This document shows positions 8,516 through 18,609 of a stretch of 64,000 bases of DNA, in pieces. A program made the position numbers and the translations under genes. Each line of letters begins with the position of its first letter. The stretch's first letter is position 1. Below the pieces are notes generated by a model, which was not told the DNA's origin, did no database searches, and saw nothing but the letters and a program-made list of their open reading frames with translations. This DNA comes from PGYT01 sp963675055 (GTDB lineage: Bacteria > Bacteroidota > Ignavibacteria > Ignavibacteriales > Melioribacteraceae). The stretch spans positions 372,001 through 436,000 of the forward strand of contig CAXXJE010000001.1 in NCBI GenBank assembly GCA_963675055.2, in the 5' to 3' direction.

Positions 8516-8544
8516 GAGTACGATATTCTAAGAATACCATACTC
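8516..8544 (-). terminator. Hairpin just after the GH16 gene, terminator-like without U-tract
   Basis: Read on the minus strand, the arms (13 nt each, loop 3 nt) pair completely if two G-U wobbles are allowed. The hairpin starts 6 nt beyond the GH16 stop codon. No T-run follows it, so it may protect the 3' end of the mRNA rather than terminate transcription. Confidence 0.45.
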
Positions 8545-8550
8545 ATCAAT

Positions 8551-9636
8551 TTATTTGAGATAAATAATTTTAGTAGAAAGAAGTTTGCTGCCGGAATTCA
8601 GATTAAGAAAATATACACCTGAATTCAATCCGGCAGGCGCTTCAAATGAGAATTTATTCTTGCCTGCTACAAGTTTAACCTTATCAGAGTATACAACTTC
8701 ACCAAGCAGGTTTACAATACAGAGTCGGGATAAATGATCACTCCCTCTTTCGGAATTTACAACTATTGTCGCCTGATTGTTAAACGGATTCGGGTAAACC
8801 GAGATTTCGTCAAATGAAGCCGGAACAGCTTCATCTTCAACATCCGTGGAGACTTCCTGGTAGACACGAATATAATCGACTTCCATTCTTTGCGGGAAGA
8901 CTGTTGTACCATCCGGAGAACCGGGCCATTCACCGCCGACAGCTACATTGAGTATAAAAAAGTACTCGTTATGAAATTCACTAAGTCCCGAAGGAGTAAT
9001 ATCAATTACATGATACTGCTCGCCGTCGAGGAACCACCTGATAGCTGTTTCATCCCACTCAATACCGAAGATATGAAAGTCATCCGCAAATATACCTGAA
9101 CTGATTGACTTCTTACCGCCGTAGGAAGCGTGTGAACCATTGTCGGACCAGTGTGCCGTACCATAAATTGTCCTGTCATTGGTCCCGCCCCCTATCATTT
9201 CCATGATATCTATTTCACCGCATGCGGGCCATCCAATGCTTGAAAAATTTTGTCCGAGCATCCAGAATGCCGGCCAAATTCCCTGACCGTAAGGAAGTTT
9301 GATTCGCGCTTCCATCTTACCATACTTAAAGGTCTTCTTGCCCATCGTAATGACTCTGGCGGAAGTATAATTCTTCCCTGAGTAGTTCTCCTTTTTCGCC
9401 TGGATAACCAGTTTGCCGTCCTCAATAAATACATTGTCACTACTTGAAGTGTAGTATTGAAGCTCGTTGTTACCCCAGCCGTGACCGCCGGTTTCAAAAC
9501 TCCAGACCGACTCATCCAATTGAGTACCTGAAAAAGTCTCGAACCAGACCAACTGGTAACTTTGCGCACAAACCATTGTTGACAGAAAAAGAAGAACACC
9601 AGCTTTGCTAATTACATCTATGAACCTATTAGTCAT
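8551..9636 (-). CDS. Secreted GH16 endo-beta-1,3(4)-glucanase (laminarinase-type) with T9SS sorting domain
   Basis: 361 residues. Signal peptide 1-24 ends ..STMVCAQ. The GH16 domain spans about 28-265, with substrate-cleft motifs WGNNELQYYT and YGQGIWPAFWMLG. The catalytic core is GEIDIMEMIG, in which Glu141 is the nucleophile, Asp143 assists and Glu146 is the acid/base; the extra Met between them is the beta-bulge form of laminarinases, not the strict lichenase form. The C-terminal T9SS sorting domain (about 278-361) starts VYPNPFNNQATIVV and ends STKIIYLK. The enzyme is expected on the cell surface or in the medium, cutting laminarin or mixed-linkage glucan. It is 13 bp downstream of a GH3 gene on the same strand, so endo- and exo-acting enzymes are co-expressed. 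Confidence 0.93.
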   Translation of the reverse strand: MTNRFIDVISKAGVLLFLSTMVCAQSYQLVWFETFSGTQLDESVWSFETGGHGWGNNELQYYTSSSDNVFIEDGKLVIQAKKENYSGKNYTSARVITMGKKTFKYGKMEARIKLPYGQGIWPAFWMLGQNFSSIGWPACGEIDIMEMIGGGTNDRTIYGTAHWSDNGSHASYGGKKSISSGIFADDFHIFGIEWDETAIRWFLDGEQYHVIDITPSGLSEFHNEYFFILNVAVGGEWPGSPDGTTVFPQRMEVDYIRVYQEVSTDVEDEAVPASFDEISVYPNPFNNQATIVVNSERGSDHLSRLCIVNLLGEVVYSDKVKLVAGKNKFSFEAPAGLNSGVYFLNLNSGSKLLSTKIIYLK

Positions 9637-9649
9637 AAATCCTTCCCGG

Positions 9650-12133
9650 TTATTTAAGATCTATTTCAAACACTCTTTGAACAAGGTCCTGCTCTCTTGA
9701 CGAACTGCCTAGCAAGATATAGTATTTCCCGTTATCAGTTACCCAGCTTCTTTTTTCAATACTATAATAAGCAAGGTCGGACGGAATGACAGACAGTTCG
9801 ACAACTCTCGTTTCTCCCGGTTCAAGATAGACTTTCTCAAATTTTTTCAAGTCCTTTTCCGGACGAACAACTTTTGGATTCTCATATGCGGTATAAAGCT
9901 GAATAACTTCGGCGCCGGCAACATCGCCGGTATTGGTCAACTTACAGGTTACTGTAAGCTGATCAGCTTCAGAACTAATCTTACTTGCCGACAGCTTAAC
10001 ATCGTCGATTTTGAATTGAGTATATGACAGTCCAAATCCAAAATTAAAATCCGCTTCAATTTCATTTTTATCGAAATGACGATACCCTATAAACAAACCG
10101 TCTTTATAAAAAATCTGGTCATTCTCCTCCGGGTAGTAATCATAGGAAGAATAGTCCTGCCATTTCTTACCAATTGTATACGGCAGCTTACCTGAAGGAT
10201 TAACAACACCGGTCAGAATATCGGCAATGGCATTCCCGCCTTCCTGTCCGGGAAACCAGGCCTCAAGAACCGCGTCAGCATTTGCGTAAACCTCTGGCAT
10301 TACAAGCTGTCCGCCATTATTAATAACAAGAACATGTTCTTTGCCAAGTTGATCAAGAGCAGCAAGTAGTTTTAGCTGATCTTCCGGCAAGGTCAGATCA
10401 GGTCTGTCATATCCTTCGGACTCATAATGCTCCGATAATCCGGCAAACACAACAACCACATCAGCAGCTTTTGCGGCTGCAACAGCCTTATCAAGTAATT
10501 GAGAATCGGCTTTTATCCAACCAAAACCAACTTCAGCAGCCCCACCATTTTCATAATACTCAATTATAATATTGTACTCTTTCCCCGACTCAAGTGCCAA
10601 TGCATAACCATTATAAGCAACGGCCCTGTCAATCCATTCATCAATAACCTTCTCACCATTAATAAAAAGCCTGACACCGTCATCACTGGCAACTCCTAAT
10701 TCGAATTTACCGGACGTTTCAGGAATAAGTTTACCTTTCCATCTTACAGAAAAATTATCTACACCTATTGACTCGGCAGGTCCGCCTGCTACCCATTTAA
10801 AATCAATCTTCTCATCAACCCTTACCAGCTCCGGATCACCTTCCAGATTTTTATTATTATAATATTGCCCTGTAAAGCCGCTAACAATTTCCCCGTTGAA
10901 TTCGGTTTTTAAATATTGTGATGGAATAATATTTAATTCCGTTTTACTCCGAACTCCCGGTTCGGAAATAATTTTTAGTTTATCACCATATTTACTCATA
11001 AAGGCATCGAAGGGACTAACTGAGTATGAATAATTTACCCGAGAACTTCCGCCGCCGCCCGCACGATTCACAGCAGCATTCGGGCCTATTAACGCAATGG
11101 TTTTTACCTCGTCCACATTTATCGGCAGGATCGAATTAGTATTTTTTAATAGAACGATTCCTGCGGCAGCTGCGTCATAAGCCAGTTTCTTATTTGCATC
11201 GTATGGATCTTCCTTACTCTGATAGCTGCGATCATCAAAAAATCCGAAGCGCATGGCAACTTTAATAAGTCTGCGTACTTTATCATTTATTATTTCTTGG
11301 TCAACGTCGCCGTTCTCAACAAGTTCGGTTACAGTCTCATTTAAATATTTTCCGTTCGGCATTTCAATATCAACGCCATATTTAGCGGTTCCGAGAGTTG
11401 AATGAACAGCGCCCCAGTCGGAGACTACAAATCCGTCGAAGCCCCAATCGTTTTTAAGTATAGTGTTCAATAGGAAGTCATTTTCACTGCAATAGGTTCC
11501 GTTAAGTACATTGTAGGCCGACATAACCGTTGCAACATTCCCATTCTGCACACCCGACTTAAACGCCGGCAGATAAATTTCTCTAAGCACCCGTTCATCA
11601 ATCACTGCATCAATAGTCATGCGCTTATACTCCTGGTTATTTACGGCATAATGCTTAATGCAGGCAAGTACATCTTCACTCTGAACTCCTTTAATATAAC
11701 TTGTTGATAAAACGGCGGTAAGAACGGGATCCTCGCCATAACTTTCGAAATTGCGTCCGCCATGGGGAGTACGGACAAGATTTACGCAGGGAGCTAACAG
11801 CATATCGCGTCCTTTATCCCTAACTTCTTTAGCGATTCCCTTTCCTACATTATAAGCTAATTGCTTATCCCACGTGGCACCGAGCGCTATGGTTGCCGGA
11901 AAAGCAGTTGCATTTCCCCATCGAATACCAAGGGGACCATCAGCCATTTTAATAGCCGGGATTCCAAGTCGTTCGACAGGTTTGGAATCGAATCCGGTTC
12001 CGCCAAGTAGTTCAATCTTCTCCTGAAGTGTCAACCTCGATACAAGTTCGTTAACTTTTTCATCAATATTCTGCTGTGCTGTAAGTTGTATTAAAGTGAC
12101 AGAAACAATTATAGTAACAATAACTTTTCTCAT
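9650..12133 (-). CDS. GH3 beta-glucosidase with inserted PA14 domain
   Basis: 827 residues from the ATG at 12133. An in-frame GTG lies 9 bp further up, but the AGGG ribosome-binding site fits the ATG. A signal peptide (MRKVIVTIIVSVTLIQLTAQ) is present. The N-terminal GH3 barrel holds the nucleophile Asp in FVVSDWGAVHST (about residue 239) and the substrate-binding KHYAVNNQ. A PA14 domain is inserted (about 407-540; GFTGQYYNNKNLEGDP to FELGVASDDGVRLFING), as in family members whose active site is gated by this module. A C-terminal Fn3-like domain (VIQLYTAYENPKVVRPEKDL) closes the protein. There is no T9SS sorting domain, so it is probably periplasmic, finishing oligosaccharides brought in by the TonB receptor. 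Confidence 0.92.
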   Translation of the reverse strand: MRKVIVTIIVSVTLIQLTAQQNIDEKVNELVSRLTLQEKIELLGGTGFDSKPVERLGIPAIKMADGPLGIRWGNATAFPATIALGATWDKQLAYNVGKGIAKEVRDKGRDMLLAPCVNLVRTPHGGRNFESYGEDPVLTAVLSTSYIKGVQSEDVLACIKHYAVNNQEYKRMTIDAVIDERVLREIYLPAFKSGVQNGNVATVMSAYNVLNGTYCSENDFLLNTILKNDWGFDGFVVSDWGAVHSTLGTAKYGVDIEMPNGKYLNETVTELVENGDVDQEIINDKVRRLIKVAMRFGFFDDRSYQSKEDPYDANKKLAYDAAAAGIVLLKNTNSILPINVDEVKTIALIGPNAAVNRAGGGGSSRVNYSYSVSPFDAFMSKYGDKLKIISEPGVRSKTELNIIPSQYLKTEFNGEIVSGFTGQYYNNKNLEGDPELVRVDEKIDFKWVAGGPAESIGVDNFSVRWKGKLIPETSGKFELGVASDDGVRLFINGEKVIDEWIDRAVAYNGYALALESGKEYNIIIEYYENGGAAEVGFGWIKADSQLLDKAVAAAKAADVVVVFAGLSEHYESEGYDRPDLTLPEDQLKLLAALDQLGKEHVLVINNGGQLVMPEVYANADAVLEAWFPGQEGGNAIADILTGVVNPSGKLPYTIGKKWQDYSSYDYYPEENDQIFYKDGLFIGYRHFDKNEIEADFNFGFGLSYTQFKIDDVKLSASKISSEADQLTVTCKLTNTGDVAGAEVIQLYTAYENPKVVRPEKDLKKFEKVYLEPGETRVVELSVIPSDLAYYSIEKRSWVTDNGKYYILLGSSSREQDLVQRVFEIDLK

Positions 12134-12181
12134 ACAAAACACCCTGGTTGTGTTTACAATATATCTTCAAGGAATTAAACT

Positions 12182-14998
12182 TTACTTAAGCAATAACATT
12201 TTTCGGGTAAACGTTTTTGATCCGGCTGATAGTGTATAAAAGTACACACCACTTGGTGCGACAGCTTCATATCTGTCAGTACTAAAACTAACCCTGTAAG
12301 TACCGGCATCCTGAAACTTATCGATAAGCACTCCTAGCTCTTGTCCAAGCATGTTGAATACTTTTAGTTTCACACTGCTGTATTCCGGAATGGAATATTC
12401 AATTATTGTTGAAGGATTGAACGGATTCGGATAGTTCTGCTCCAGACTATATTGTTCCGGGAGTTCGTTTTCATCATCAACTGAGACAACCAAATCAAAC
12501 TGCAGCCAGTTTAAATTAAAACCTCCTTTCTCGGCAGTAACACGTAAAGTCTGTTCTCCGGCAGCGAATCCGGTAATCTGGTTGATTGTCTGCCATGTCT
12601 GCCAGCCCCCCGTAACAGGCAGTGTTCTGGATCCTACTATCCTATCATCAACAGTCAGCTTAATAATACCTGCGTTAGATTCGCTGGCGATTCGTAAATA
12701 AAGCATATAAGTACCAGATGCCTGCGGGTTAATGTAATATTCCATCCAGTCACCATCGTCTATCCAGCCGACATTCAAACCGCCGCCATCGTCACTTGTA
12801 TTTTCAGTATCAATACCGAACATATCGGAATAATCTTCCGCTTCTATTTTACCCGGCAAAGCGAGTGCTGCAGCCTTGGCAGTATTATAAACATTGACCG
12901 GACCGAATGGTTCAAGCATACCGCCGTCTTCCGACTGGAGAGAACCGGAAACATACTGCAAACTTAATGATTCCCCGGGAACAACAGAGCCTTGAAGAGT
13001 AATCACAATCGTTGTTCCGTCATTTTCTTTAAGCACCACGCCGCTATAACCAATCTCACCACTCTGACTTCCTGAAATGCTAAACACAAGATTTGATAAC
13101 GGTGCCGGATCGTTAATAGCCTTATTAAAAGTTACCTCAATTTCCGAAGCATCTTCGACAACTATTGCGGATTCAAGAATAGGGCCGGAACCGGCCGGAG
13201 AATCTTCGAGAGATGTTATTCCATATCCATAGGCATACAATGGATCGTAATCAGTATCACCGAAATTTATTGGTATCTGATCCATCGATCCGGGCCACGT
13301 TGTCGATAGAAGACCGATCGGCTGATAATCTCCGAACAATACATCCGAGACACCATCTCCTTCCGTACCCGGAAGCCATGCAGCAATTATCGCATCGGTA
13401 AAGTGAAGTATAGGTTCAATTATCAAAGGTCGACCGGAAACAAGAATGACAACTACCGGTTTTCCCAATTCCTTCATTTTTTTTACCAGATTAACTTCAG
13501 TTTTTGTAAGAGACAGATCTGCCCTGTCACCGGCACTTTCAGCATAGGGTGTTTCGCCAATAACAACAACCGAATAATCCGCATCAGTATTATTGAATTC
13601 TCCATCCTCGGAAAAAACGATATCAGCATTAGGCGCTGCATTTTGCATACCTTCTAATATTGTGGTCCCTTCCGTAATGTTTCCGCTGCCGCCCTGCCAG
13701 TTGATTGTCCAGCCGCCGCATTGATAACCAATGTTATTTGCATTGGAGCCTGCGACCAATATTCTTGTATTGGTCTTGGGCAAAGGTAAAACATCATCTT
13801 TCCTTTTAAGAAGCACAAGAGATTCACGGACACACTGACGCGCTACTTCACGATGTTCGTCTGAACCAACCAAAGCAAACAATGATCTGTCAGTCAATGG
13901 ATTTTCAAATAAGCCGAGTTTAATTTTCTGAGTTAATATTCTCCTAACTGCATCGTCTATTCTATCTTCTGTTACGCTTCCATCTTGTACAAGAGTTTTC
14001 AATGTTGATATAAAGTTTTTATAGTCATATGGGACCATAACCATATCAATTCCGGCGTTGATTGAAGTTTCAACATCTGATGAATAATCACCATCGAGCT
14101 GATCTATTGCTGCCCAGTCCGAAACAACAAATCCCTCGAAACCAAGTTCGACCTTAAGCACATCAGTTAGAAGATACTTATAACCATGTAGCTTTTCTCC
14201 ATTCCAGCTACTGTAAGAAGCCATAACGGTACCGACACCCTGTTCAATTGCGGAAATGTAGCCGGGAAGATGAATAGCGCGCAGTTCTTCTTCAGTCATC
14301 ACTGCATTACCCTGATCGACGCCGCCTCTTGTACCGCCGTCAGCTACATAATGCTTGGCACAAGCAAGTACTGTTGAGGCATCCGCCAGAGTATCGCCCT
14401 GAAAACCTTTAACTGCTGCTTCGCCAAGTGACTGTGCAAGCTCTGCAGTTTCACCGAAGGCTTCATAAGTCCTACCCCAGCGTTCGTCCCGTGCAACAGC
14501 AATACAAGGACTGAAATTCCAGTCAACACCGGTTGCAGCGACTTCAATTGCAGTAACTTCAGCCGCTCTTCGAATCAGTTCGGGGTTGCGTGTACAACCC
14601 AAACCAATGTTATGCGGAAATATAACCGCGTTCTTGAGGTTGTTATGACCATGAACAGCATCCACACCATAAATAAGGGGAATACCGAGTGATGTTGAAA
14701 GTGCACTTTGCTGGTAACCGTCGTACATATCCGCCCACCCGGCAGGTGTATTGTCTGAAGGAGCAGCACCTCCTCCGCTAAGTATTGAGCCGAGATAATA
14801 AGTTGCAATATCACTGTTGCTGCTGAGTGCCGTCCTGTCAGCCTGAGTCATCTGACCGATTTTTTCATCCAGGCTCATCCTGCCGAGAAGATCCTCAACT
14901 CGTTCTGATACCGATGCATTCGGATCAAGATAAACCTGGGCAAAACCTGTTCCGCACACTAACAGCATGAACATGAAGATCACGATAATTCTTTTCAT
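12182..14998 (-). CDS. Secreted GH3 beta-glucosidase/exo-beta-glucanase with CBM6 and T9SS sorting domain
   Basis: 938 residues. Signal peptide 1-20 ends ..GTGFAQ. The GH3 domains (about 28-590) resemble plant-type beta-glucan exohydrolases (GVDAVHGHNN, CAKHYVADGGT), with nucleophile Asp294 in GFVVSDWAAIDQL. A Big_5-like immunoglobulin domain follows (about 610-700; ASEIEVTFNKAI). Then comes a CBM6 (about 705-825; KIEAEDYSDM, VGWIDDGDWMEYYI, GGFNLNWLQFDLV). The T9SS domain (about 850-938) starts YSLEQNYPNPFNPSTIIEY. It probably works outside the cell on beta-1,3/1,4-glucans held by the CBM. It is 27 bp downstream of the CotH-family gene. Confidence 0.93.
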   Translation of the reverse strand: MKRIIVIFMFMLLVCGTGFAQVYLDPNASVSERVEDLLGRMSLDEKIGQMTQADRTALSSNSDIATYYLGSILSGGGAAPSDNTPAGWADMYDGYQQSALSTSLGIPLIYGVDAVHGHNNLKNAVIFPHNIGLGCTRNPELIRRAAEVTAIEVAATGVDWNFSPCIAVARDERWGRTYEAFGETAELAQSLGEAAVKGFQGDTLADASTVLACAKHYVADGGTRGGVDQGNAVMTEEELRAIHLPGYISAIEQGVGTVMASYSSWNGEKLHGYKYLLTDVLKVELGFEGFVVSDWAAIDQLDGDYSSDVETSINAGIDMVMVPYDYKNFISTLKTLVQDGSVTEDRIDDAVRRILTQKIKLGLFENPLTDRSLFALVGSDEHREVARQCVRESLVLLKRKDDVLPLPKTNTRILVAGSNANNIGYQCGGWTINWQGGSGNITEGTTILEGMQNAAPNADIVFSEDGEFNNTDADYSVVVIGETPYAESAGDRADLSLTKTEVNLVKKMKELGKPVVVILVSGRPLIIEPILHFTDAIIAAWLPGTEGDGVSDVLFGDYQPIGLLSTTWPGSMDQIPINFGDTDYDPLYAYGYGITSLEDSPAGSGPILESAIVVEDASEIEVTFNKAINDPAPLSNLVFSISGSQSGEIGYSGVVLKENDGTTIVITLQGSVVPGESLSLQYVSGSLQSEDGGMLEPFGPVNVYNTAKAAALALPGKIEAEDYSDMFGIDTENTSDDGGGLNVGWIDDGDWMEYYINPQASGTYMLYLRIASESNAGIIKLTVDDRIVGSRTLPVTGGWQTWQTINQITGFAAGEQTLRVTAEKGGFNLNWLQFDLVVSVDDENELPEQYSLEQNYPNPFNPSTIIEYSIPEYSSVKLKVFNMLGQELGVLIDKFQDAGTYRVSFSTDRYEAVAPSGVYFYTLSAGSKTFTRKMLLLK

Positions 14999-15025
14999 TC
15001 TATTTTCCTGTATCTGATTAAAACT

Positions 15026-18000
15026 CTATTTTAACAAAACCATTTTTCTACTCATCCTCTTATCGCCGTAACTCAATGTATAAAAATATACTCCGCTCGT
15101 GAGCTGCTTTCCGTGAAATTGCACTTTATAACTTCCGGGATATTGGAACTCGTCTACGAGTGCCGACACTTCCCTGCCGAGGATGTCGTAGATGACAAGG
15201 CGAACTTTAAGGAAGTCACCCCGGTTTGTAAGGGACTTTAGCCCACCACTCAAATCCCCAAACGGTATAGTGTATTCAATTGTTGTAGTAGGATTAAACG
15301 GATTCGGATAATTTTGTCCTAAGCGGAATTCAGTAACAAGCGATTCCTCAGCTACATCCGTAATATAATTATCATTCCTGAAACCGGGAGTTCCTGTTCG
15401 TTTTGACACGCCCCAGTTTTCAGGTGAAGCATTGTCCAGATCCGGATTGACTAATGACAATGTTTTACCTGTTCCGTCAGCTTCAGAGGGCCACGGATCG
15501 GTATCGCTGTAGCTTACGGAATCAATAAGCAGATGATTCGAATCATATAATTTGATCTCATCACCTCCGTTGCTTAATCCAAATGGGAAGTTGCCAAACA
15601 TTGCACAGTCAGAGTTAATAAAGCTATCGAATGCTGCGGAATCACGGGTTAGCACCATGTAATCTCCCGACTTCAAAATGGTCTGTTGCGGAATGTAAAA
15701 AGCAGTCGATGTATCAGAATCGGTCATGTACCAGCCAGAAAGATCATAATCGTTTTCACTGCCATTAAAACATTCCACCCAGTCTTCCGTATCAAATTCC
15801 GGTGATGAATTATAGTTAATCTCGTTTATTACTATACTGCTTACATATTCATCTTTAATAAACGCAGCATGTATATTCATGTCACTAGTCGGAGCGATAG
15901 TGATAGCAGGATCGGTACTTTCGATATCTCCTTCCCAGCCAGCAAATTTATATCCATGTCGTGGCAATGCTGTTAATGTAATTGCAACTCCCTTAAAATA
16001 AACTCCAAGCCATTCCTCTGAAGAATCCATAATTGAGTTTATTCTGACCGATCCAATGTTTTCATTATTTATCGTCACGCTCAGATTATAAAACCCGTTT
16101 AAACCGAATTCTGTTCTATAGTGTGTTCTTAAAGCCGGGATTCTGTACTTACCGAACGTCTTCATATTATTAATATTATCTTTCCAGCCGGAATAGCTGA
16201 AAGCATTCCAACGAGATATATGCCTGAGCATTTCCCTGTCAATCTGCTGCACAAGTGAATCAACAATACTATTAATGTTAGGTGAAGTGAAGACAGTATT
16301 TGAAATATCCGCGAATCTGTTTATAAATTTAGTTTTGAATTCGCTATTCCTGATCAGGTTTCTCAACATGAATGTAGACCAGGGCGGATTCGGCCATTCC
16401 GGTCCGTTAGCCTCCAGAGCAAATCCAAGAGTATTGTTTGTGTAATTGTTTGTATTCCAGATACCGAATCCGAAATCGGTGTCGTATAATAACCATCGCC
16501 ATTTCCCGCCCTCAACCTGCGGATGCCAAAACTTACTGTTATTTCCGGGCCAGTCTGTATTATCAAAAAATATTTGTGCCGTCTGATAGTCAATGAAACT
16601 ATCTATGTCAATACGGTCGGCAACTACCTCATAATACTGCTGTATTGACAAACTGTGCGAACTTATATAATCCAGCAAATCCAGGTAATCTTCATTCGAA
16701 CCTTCAACTATATCAGCATAAAACTCGAGTATGTCAATTTTAGCCGGATCAATATCATAATGTTGAGCCAGATAATTCTCATTAATCTTTTCCCTGATAT
16801 TATGAATGCCCCAATAATCCCCGTTCAGATAAACGACTGCCGGTCTGTAAGCCTGTCCATCTATGTTCAGATCTTCAACTAAAACCTGCAGGAATGCATC
16901 CCTGAACATTGTTATGTTCCAATCATTTCCCGAGTTGCGCAAAAGTACCGAGGCGTATTCATCAAAAGGAAGCTCCGGAAATATCTTGTGCTCAAAACGC
17001 TCCTCTCCATATTTTTTTCGTGCAAATAGTGAGAGCGATTTCATATCCAACGCACGCGACCACCCACCGAATATTTTAATGCCGGCGTCCATATCGATTG
17101 CCAGACTTTTATCAGTCTCAAAGAATTGTATTCTTGCCTTCTTCTCCCAGTCCTGCCAGAAATTAGCACCGAAATAAGGATTGTTTGATTCAGCATTCGG
17201 ACCAAGCACATACATCCCTTCATTATAGTCCCACAAATTCGGTGGGTCGGTTATTATGCTTATGACAGGGAGTTCACTTTGTTGAGATATGAAATACGTC
17301 TTTGACACTACATTACTGGGCAAGGCTCCCGTTGATTGCGCAACCACTCTTAAAACTCTTGTGGATGATAGATGAATCGGTTCGGTATATACCTGAGAGG
17401 AAGTCGACGGAATGGAACCATCGATTGTATAATAGATCACAACGCTGCTATCACTGTTCGATGCAGTAATCTGAATTTCAAGTGGGGAGTTGTAAAATCC
17501 GCTTTCAATATTAACAGTGGGCTGCCCAGTCTTTTCCGAGAACCCCTCGTAAATGTTAGGTTCACCCGGTGTTGCATTAAGAAAAAATAAAAGCGAATCG
17601 GAATTCATCGTTCGACCGTAAGAAATATCCGGCGAGAGTTCCGGTATAACTAATGAATCTTCAATTGTACTATCCGGAGTAAAAAGGAATAATGTTTCAC
17701 CGGCCGCGGAAAGACTAAAATCAGTATGGTATTTTGTTGCAGGCAGTTCTATAAAATCGGGTATACCATTACCATCTTCAATGGGGATAGTGTAACCAAG
17801 AGTTAGAAATGGTATCAGGGACATATCCGATGATGAGCTCCCGACGTTATGAACCTCAATTGCAAGAATATTATCACCGGATTTCAGTAACGAGTAAGCG
17901 TCCGCAATTGGGAATACCTCGGGACTACCCCCATTGTACATCTGTGCTTCGTGATTGTCTGTTGCGAATGAATTGAAGGACACAGCCGAACCGGAGTCAC

Positions 18001-18601
18001 CCATATTAAATCGGGCTATCTCTGTTCCATTCAGGTATGCTACGAATCCATCATCGAAATCAATATGTAATATCGCCGCTGCGATATCATCAACATCTTC
18101 GATCTCAAATTCATTCCGAACGTAAATAGACACGGCATTGTTGATAATCGTTTCATCATCATTATCCCCGTAACCGAATCCCGATCTGCCGGACGGCCAA
18201 TTTAAATCATTATAGTCAGAAGAATTCCAGTCTGACGAAATCGATGCTTCGCCTTCATGATATTGCCAGATAGTATTTTTATCGATAACAGTCTCCCAGC
18301 CGGAGACTATTCTTTTCCTATCCTTCCCCGAGGCAAAGACAACAATATATGATTCAGGTCCAAGGCTATAATTCGGAAACACCCAGCGCTGTTTCCCTTC
18401 CTTCCTGTCCGCAAGTGAATAGTCTGCCAGGTTAACTGCTGCATTACCGGAATTATACAATTCAAACCAGTCGGATGTGCTTCCATCCTCATCAAAAAGG
18501 ACTGTCTGGTTTTTCGTCATAACTTCATTAATAACAATATGCTGCGCGAACAATCCGGAAAGAGTAAACAGGAATAGAACTATGTATGTTATACTTTTCA
18601 T
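15026..18601 (-). CDS. Secreted CotH-kinase protein with lamin-tail domains and T9SS sorting domain
   Basis: 1191 residues from the ATG at 18599-18601, where the signal peptide MKSITYIVLFLFTLSGLFAQ begins. The frame stays open another 114 bp, but that part is basic, lacks a signal and runs into the upstream gene. In order, with residue numbers from this start: lamin-tail domain (about 20-100), a jelly-roll-like region (about 110-280), a chitobiase-C-type domain (about 370-440; VVIYYTIDGSIPST), a CotH domain (about 445-830; RIQFFETD, FGGWSRALDMKS, HNIREKINENY, WLLYDTDFGFG), a Big-repeat domain (KFAGWEGDIEST), a second lamin-tail domain, and a T9SS domain with NYPNPFNPTTTIEY. CotH proteins are kinase-like and phosphorylate proteins in spore coats. 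The role here is unknown; surface attachment or modification of secreted glucanases is possible. Confidence 0.88.
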   Translation of the reverse strand: MKSITYIVLFLFTLSGLFAQHIVINEVMTKNQTVLFDEDGSTSDWFELYNSGNAAVNLADYSLADRKEGKQRWVFPNYSLGPESYIVVFASGKDRKRIVSGWETVIDKNTIWQYHEGEASISSDWNSSDYNDLNWPSGRSGFGYGDNDDETIINNAVSIYVRNEFEIEDVDDIAAAILHIDFDDGFVAYLNGTEIARFNMGDSGSAVSFNSFATDNHEAQMYNGGSPEVFPIADAYSLLKSGDNILAIEVHNVGSSSSDMSLIPFLTLGYTIPIEDGNGIPDFIELPATKYHTDFSLSAAGETLFLFTPDSTIEDSLVIPELSPDISYGRTMNSDSLLFFLNATPGEPNIYEGFSEKTGQPTVNIESGFYNSPLEIQITASNSDSSVVIYYTIDGSIPSTSSQVYTEPIHLSSTRVLRVVAQSTGALPSNVVSKTYFISQQSELPVISIITDPPNLWDYNEGMYVLGPNAESNNPYFGANFWQDWEKKARIQFFETDKSLAIDMDAGIKIFGGWSRALDMKSLSLFARKKYGEERFEHKIFPELPFDEYASVLLRNSGNDWNITMFRDAFLQVLVEDLNIDGQAYRPAVVYLNGDYWGIHNIREKINENYLAQHYDIDPAKIDILEFYADIVEGSNEDYLDLLDYISSHSLSIQQYYEVVADRIDIDSFIDYQTAQIFFDNTDWPGNNSKFWHPQVEGGKWRWLLYDTDFGFGIWNTNNYTNNTLGFALEANGPEWPNPPWSTFMLRNLIRNSEFKTKFINRFADISNTVFTSPNINSIVDSLVQQIDREMLRHISRWNAFSYSGWKDNINNMKTFGKYRIPALRTHYRTEFGLNGFYNLSVTINNENIGSVRINSIMDSSEEWLGVYFKGVAITLTALPRHGYKFAGWEGDIESTDPAITIAPTSDMNIHAAFIKDEYVSSIVINEINYNSSPEFDTEDWVECFNGSENDYDLSGWYMTDSDTSTAFYIPQQTILKSGDYMVLTRDSAAFDSFINSDCAMFGNFPFGLSNGGDEIKLYDSNHLLIDSVSYSDTDPWPSEADGTGKTLSLVNPDLDNASPENWGVSKRTGTPGFRNDNYITDVAEESLVTEFRLGQNYPNPFNPTTTIEYTIPFGDLSGGLKSLTNRGDFLKVRLVIYDILGREVSALVDEFQYPGSYKVQFHGKQLTSGVYFYTLSYGDKRMSRKMVLLK

Positions 18602-18609
18602 TTCATGTG

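Noticed and set aside
8507..8563. An 18-codon open frame on the plus strand with a strong GGGAGGAAATATAATG start
   Set aside because: It is formed largely by the hairpin after the GH16 gene and runs into that gene's end; the peptide has no recognisable feature, so the good ribosome site is probably chance.
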